A DNA stretch of 36,860 nucleotides, from contig JADGEH010000041.1 of the NCBI GenBank assembly GCA_016744475.1, positions 1 through 36,860 of the forward strand. Direction: 5' to 3'. The position numbers and the translations under genes are program-made. Source of the DNA: Thiotrichales bacterium (GTDB lineage Bacteria > Pseudomonadota > Gammaproteobacteria > Beggiatoales > Beggiatoaceae). Shown here in pieces: positions 34,320 through 36,860 of the stretch (position 1 is the stretch's first letter; the number at the start of each line of letters is the position of its first letter). Below the pieces are notes generated by a model that was given only the letters and a program-made list of their open reading frames with translations, was not told the origin of the DNA and searched no databases.

Positions 34320-36137
34320 CTATCTTTTCCAAAACCGCCACCAAGATTTTTTAACAGGCGGCGCTGTCGGCTCCGGCTCCGGCGGCGGCGTGTCTGGATC
34401 CGAGCCAACCGCTTCTGCCTGCATCGCTGCCAACAGGTAAGCATAGTTGTTCTCTGCCATACGAATATGAGGATGATCGGCTGGCAGCACGGCTTTTAGG
34501 ATAGTGATAGCACGCTCATACAAGGGCTTAGCTTCAAGATAACGCCCTTCGGCTTGGTGAAGCCCCGCTAAATTATTGAGGCTTTGCGCAGTATCAGGAT
34601 GCTGCGCCCCCAAGACCTGCTCCCGAATTGCCAAAGCCCGTTCAAACAGGGGCAAGGCTTGCGCATAACGCCCTTCGTCTTGGTGAACTCCCGCTAAATT
34701 ATTGAGGCTTTGCGCAGTATCAGGATGCTGTGCCCCCAAAATTTGCTCTTGAATCGCCAAAGCCCGTTCATACAGGGGCAAGGCTTGCACATAACGCCCT
34801 TCGGCTTGGTGAAGAAGCGCTAAATTATTGAGGCTTTGCGCGGTATGAGGATGCTGCGCCCCCAAGACTTGTTCCCGAATCGCCAAAGCCCGTTCATACA
34901 GGGGCAAGGCTTGCGCATAACGCCCTTCGGCTTTGTGAACAGCCGCTAAATTATTGAGGCTGGTGGCGGTATCAGGATGCTGCGCCCCCAAGACTTGTTC
35001 CCGAATCGCTAAAGCCCGTTCATGCCGTTTTCGTGCTGCTGCATAATTCCCTTCAGCACTGTCAATCTCTGCCAAATTATTGAGTATCACAGCCGCTGCC
35101 GCACTGTTGCGTCCTTGCGCACGCTCAAAAATCGGCAAAGCTCGTTCATACAAAGGTCGAGCTTCAGCCATGCGCCCTTCTGCGTTATACAACAGTGCTA
35201 AACGGTTGAAGCTGTGAGCTAAATCTTCATCCCATTTGTCTAACACCTGCTGGCGCAATGCCAGTGCTTGTTGCAATAAAGGTTCGGCCTCTCGGTAACG
35301 TCCTCCATCATAAAAAGCCACACCCGCTTCATTCAACCAACCCGCCCACACTTCTTGATAAGCATGGGGTTGCAGTTGCAGCGTGTGTTCCGCACAGAGC
35401 GCAGCTTTTTGATAACAAGCAGCGGCATCCCGATATTTGAAGGCCAGCATAAAGGTATCGCCGCGCACGGCATGGGCATAAGCGGTCGCCAGCAAAGCAT
35501 GTTCTTGTGCTTCTGCTTCGCCGTCTTCTTGGGCTTGATCGGCTTTAACCTGTGATTGCTGTGCAAAGGCGGTCAATAAACCACGAGCCGCTTGAAAATC
35601 CCCGTGTTCTAAGGCGTGTTCTATCGGCTGCCAGTGCTCGCGCCAATCGCTGTTGGCATCTTGCCGCAAAGCGGATAAGGACATGATGAGCGATTGAACC
35701 CGCGCTAATAGGTGTTGATAGCGCATGAGTAGCGATTGAGATAAACCTGATTGAGGTTCAACCATCTCTGGGCTATCGGGCTGAGCTTGATGGCTGGCTT
35801 GTATGTCTAACAAGGCGGTCAATAGTTCTGGCGACATGCCAAGCTTTGTCGCGAAGTTTTTGAGTTCATCAGACGTCACTGGACTTTGATCGGGTTTGGA
35901 GATGTCGGGAGTGTCTGCGACCGATGCAGGAGCGGATTCTTGTTCAATGATTGCCGCCAAACGCTTCAGGCCCTCCTCTTGCTGCTCGGCGTAGTGAATT
36001 AAATCAATGGCTTGTTGGGTTTGTGAACCGTGTAAATATGAGCGGGGTATTTCAAAGTTGAGAACCACTGTTTCAAATTGGGATGGCAGTAGCTTGTTGA
36101 GTATTTTTAAACATTCTTTAGCTGTCATAGTCTTCAT
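34320..36137 (-). CDS. Effector-associated (death-like) domain protein with kinesin-light-chain TPRs
   Basis: From ATG 36137 the product is 605 residues. Residues about 1-66 (TAKECLKILNKLLPSQF, NFEIPRSYLHGSQTQQAIDLIHYAEQQEEGLKRLAAII) resemble bacterial effector-associated/death-like adaptor domains, which link sensors to effectors in conflict systems. A helical region (about 90-275) precedes seven 42-residue TPRs (about 280-573) of the RYAQALPLYERALAIREQVL / HPDTAQSLNNLA type. The tail ends KKSWWRFWKR, basic and aromatic. No catalytic domain is visible, so it is probably a scaffold that needs a partner carrying a matching domain. The frame is open upstream to 36326, but that part lies in repeats; ATG 36128 is a close alternative. 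Confidence 0.85.
   Translation of the reverse strand: MKTMTAKECLKILNKLLPSQFETVVLNFEIPRSYLHGSQTQQAIDLIHYAEQQEEGLKRLAAIIEQESAPASVADTPDISKPDQSPVTSDELKNFATKLGMSPELLTALLDIQASHQAQPDSPEMVEPQSGLSQSLLMRYQHLLARVQSLIMSLSALRQDANSDWREHWQPIEHALEHGDFQAARGLLTAFAQQSQVKADQAQEDGEAEAQEHALLATAYAHAVRGDTFMLAFKYRDAAACYQKAALCAEHTLQLQPHAYQEVWAGWLNEAGVAFYDGGRYREAEPLLQQALALRQQVLDKWDEDLAHSFNRLALLYNAEGRMAEARPLYERALPIFERAQGRNSAAAAVILNNLAEIDSAEGNYAAARKRHERALAIREQVLGAQHPDTATSLNNLAAVHKAEGRYAQALPLYERALAIREQVLGAQHPHTAQSLNNLALLHQAEGRYVQALPLYERALAIQEQILGAQHPDTAQSLNNLAGVHQDEGRYAQALPLFERALAIREQVLGAQHPDTAQSLNNLAGLHQAEGRYLEAKPLYERAITILKAVLPADHPHIRMAENNYAYLLAAMQAEAVGSDPDTPPPEPEPTAPPVKKSWWRFWKR
34425..35303 (-). repeat. Tandem 126-bp coding repeats (TPR array)
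   Basis: The anchor AAATTATTGAG recurs at exact 126-nt intervals (34570, 34696, 34822, 34948, 35074). The four central units are nearly identical at DNA level, which points to recent duplication or gene conversion; the outer units are diverged. In-frame unit number probably varies among strains. Confidence 0.9.
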
Positions 36138-36243
36138 TGGCCTATCACAAGGTTGGAGTCGCACATTAAGGAGCTTGATTTTAAGTGTTTTTTCGTGTCG
36201 GTGGTCTGCATCGTCTGGTTTTTTTTCTCGCATGACTGAGTGG

Positions 36244-36290
36244 AGTGCCAAGCCGTAGCTTGGCATGTGCGAAGCTACGGCTTCGCACTC
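36244..36290. repeat. Compound palindrome upstream of the TPR gene
   Basis: Two adjoining hairpins, GCCAAGC/GCTTGGC and TGCGAAGC/GCTTCGCA, also pair with each other through GCCGTAGCTT and AAGCTACGGC. A REP-like element lies directly upstream of the TPR gene on the minus strand. Confidence 0.75.
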
Positions 36291-36296
36291 CTCATT

Positions 36297-36462
36297 CTCG
36301 TTCCCACGATCCAGCGTCACTACCATTCAGTGAAGCCTGGGAGTGTCGAACCCCAGTTCGACACTCGAGCCGCCTGCGGCGGCGTGTCAATCTGGTGATT
36401 GACACTCCCAGCGAGCATCAGCCACTCACTGAATGGTAGTGACGATCCGGCGTGGGAACGAG
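36297..36462. repeat. REP palindrome split by a nested insertion
   Basis: CTCGTTCCCACG (36297-36308) is the exact reverse complement of CGTGGGAACGAG (36451-36462). The two halves of what should be a short palindrome are pushed about 140 bp apart by the element at 36316-36443. A further GTTCCCACGCC arm at 36471-36481 repeats the motif. Confidence 0.8.
36316..36443. mobile_element. MITE-like element with 17-bp inverted ends and 8-bp near-duplication
   Basis: GTCACTACCATTCAGTG (36316-36332) and CACTGAATGGTAGTGAC (36427-36443) are perfect inverted repeats. The flanks GATCCAGC (36308-36315) and GATCCGGC (36444-36451) match at 7 of 8 positions, as a target duplication would. Internal palindromes include GAGTGTCGAAC/GTTCGACACTC, GTGTCAAT/ATTGACAC and CTGGGAGTGTC/GACACTCCCAG. 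It carries no gene. Its transposase source is unknown. Confidence 0.7.
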
Positions 36463-36481
36463 GAAAACCCGTTCCCACGCC

Positions 36482-36648
36482 GGGTATGAATCGCATCGCG
36501 CTGAAACTCATCATATGTGATTTAATATTGTCGATGGGTTTCGGTGCGGGACAGCATTGTGATTAAAACAACAGTCGGCACGCCTCTACCCATCTTACGC
36601 AGGCGGGGCAAAACGACTTTAAAAATCCCGCTGCCACCTAGTGTTTAG
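36482..36648. other. Non-coding gap between repeats and transposase remnant
   Basis: No reading frame or strong promoter is visible. A loose GCGGG...CCCGC inverted repeat (about 36603-36631) with a GGCAAAAC core faintly resembles the REP-like elements to the left. The left end of the insertion sequence should lie here, but I could not identify its terminal repeat. Confidence 0.4.
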
Positions 36649-36860
36649 TCAACATTTAGTTGACGGGCACAAACGTTTCAGCTTAGTTCTGGCAGCCTGT
36701 GTGGTCAATGGCCAATTTACCGTACCCGCTTTATTGTTTCGCATTGTGTACCACTCAGTACACTGCTGAACGAGTTCTTCTTTTGTTTCAACTCTTTCTT
36801 TAAGTCCCTGCCGAGTTAATAGGCTTAATTCAATCTCAGCAATATTTAACCAAGACCCAT
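36649..36860 (-). CDS. IS630-family transposase, C-terminal 69 residues (runs off window)
   Basis: On the minus strand the last 70 codons read GSWLNIAEIELSLLTRQGL..., then EWYTMRNNKAGTVNWPLTTQAARTKLKRL and stop at 36649. This is the DDE_3/IS630 C-terminus. The glutamate of SWLNIAEIE is the third catalytic acid of the DDE triad, so this part is intact. The rest of the gene lies beyond base 36860. A small hairpin (GTCAAC/GTTGAC, 36648-36664) overlaps the stop. Whether the copy is active cannot be judged. Confidence 0.88.
   Translation of the reverse strand, partial: GSWLNIAEIELSLLTRQGLKERVETKEELVQQCTEWYTMRNNKAGTVNWPLTTQAARTKLKRLCPSTKC

Noticed and set aside
34548..35080. Regularly spaced 126-bp repeats suggesting a CRISPR or satellite array
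   Set aside because: The units are in frame with a TPR protein (42 codons each), with no spacers of the CRISPR type and no cas genes nearby.
36138..36326. 63-codon N-terminal extension of the TPR protein
   Set aside because: It lies in REP/MITE-like palindromic DNA, has low-complexity translation, and the recognisable adaptor domain starts right after ATG 36137.
1..36860. tRNA, rRNA or phage integrase genes near the repeat-bounded island
   Set aside because: No tRNA-like cloverleaf, rRNA sequence or recombinase motif was found on reading both strands.

Overview
The window looks like the chromosome of a gammaproteobacterium of moderate-to-low GC. It opens with the 3' end of tuf, followed by the complete S10, spc and alpha ribosomal-protein operons in the standard gammaproteobacterial order (rpsJ to rplQ, including secY and rpoA), and then cvpA-purF-metZ. 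The proteins match E. coli closely in length; RpoA even keeps Arg265 at exactly that residue number. Abundant palindromic repeats, an effector-associated-domain TPR protein and a Fae-like protein suggest a filamentous sulfur oxidiser of the Thiotrichales/Beggiatoaceae type. That placement is an inference; no rRNA gene is present to test it.

Layout. 1-14759: translation and transcription core. It has a terminator after tuf, a strong promoter ahead of rpsM, several intergenic hairpins that look regulatory, and a 16-bp-stem terminator after rplQ. 14760-18798: cvpA, purF, metZ and a divergent member of the formaldehyde-activating enzyme family, closed by a terminator shared with the convergent gene. 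18797-24016 (minus strand): a DEDDh exonuclease and a very large periplasmic-sensor / five-PAS hybrid histidine kinase. 24145-29219 (plus strand): a tight cluster of a pyruvyltransferase-family protein, a family 2 glycosyltransferase, an Sfp-type phosphopantetheinyl transferase and a fusion of a decayed Asp/Asn-hydroxylase fold with a sulfotransferase. It probably makes or decorates a glycan or a carrier-protein-bound product.

29178-33517: an AT-richer accessory segment bounded by a 265-277 bp direct repeat. Both copies carry the last 14 codons of the sulfotransferase gene. Inside are an SF1 (UvrD/HelD-type) helicase with a GreA C-terminal-like domain near its N-terminus, and an RHH-antitoxin / PemK-MazF-toxin pair whose promoter overlaps a perfect palindrome and whose mRNA would be nearly leaderless. 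33535-36860: a small lipoprotein, dense REP/BIME/MITE-like repeats, a minus-strand protein with an N-terminal effector-associated (death-like) domain and seven kinesin-light-chain TPRs, a nested MITE with an 8-bp near-duplication, and the C-terminal end of an IS630-family transposase.

The most interesting candidates are the GreA-like-domain helicase, which can be read as a convergent relative of the RNA-polymerase-recycling factor HelD; the repeat-bounded island that carries it; the sulfotransferase fusion cluster; and the Fae-like protein that lacks the catalytic histidine.
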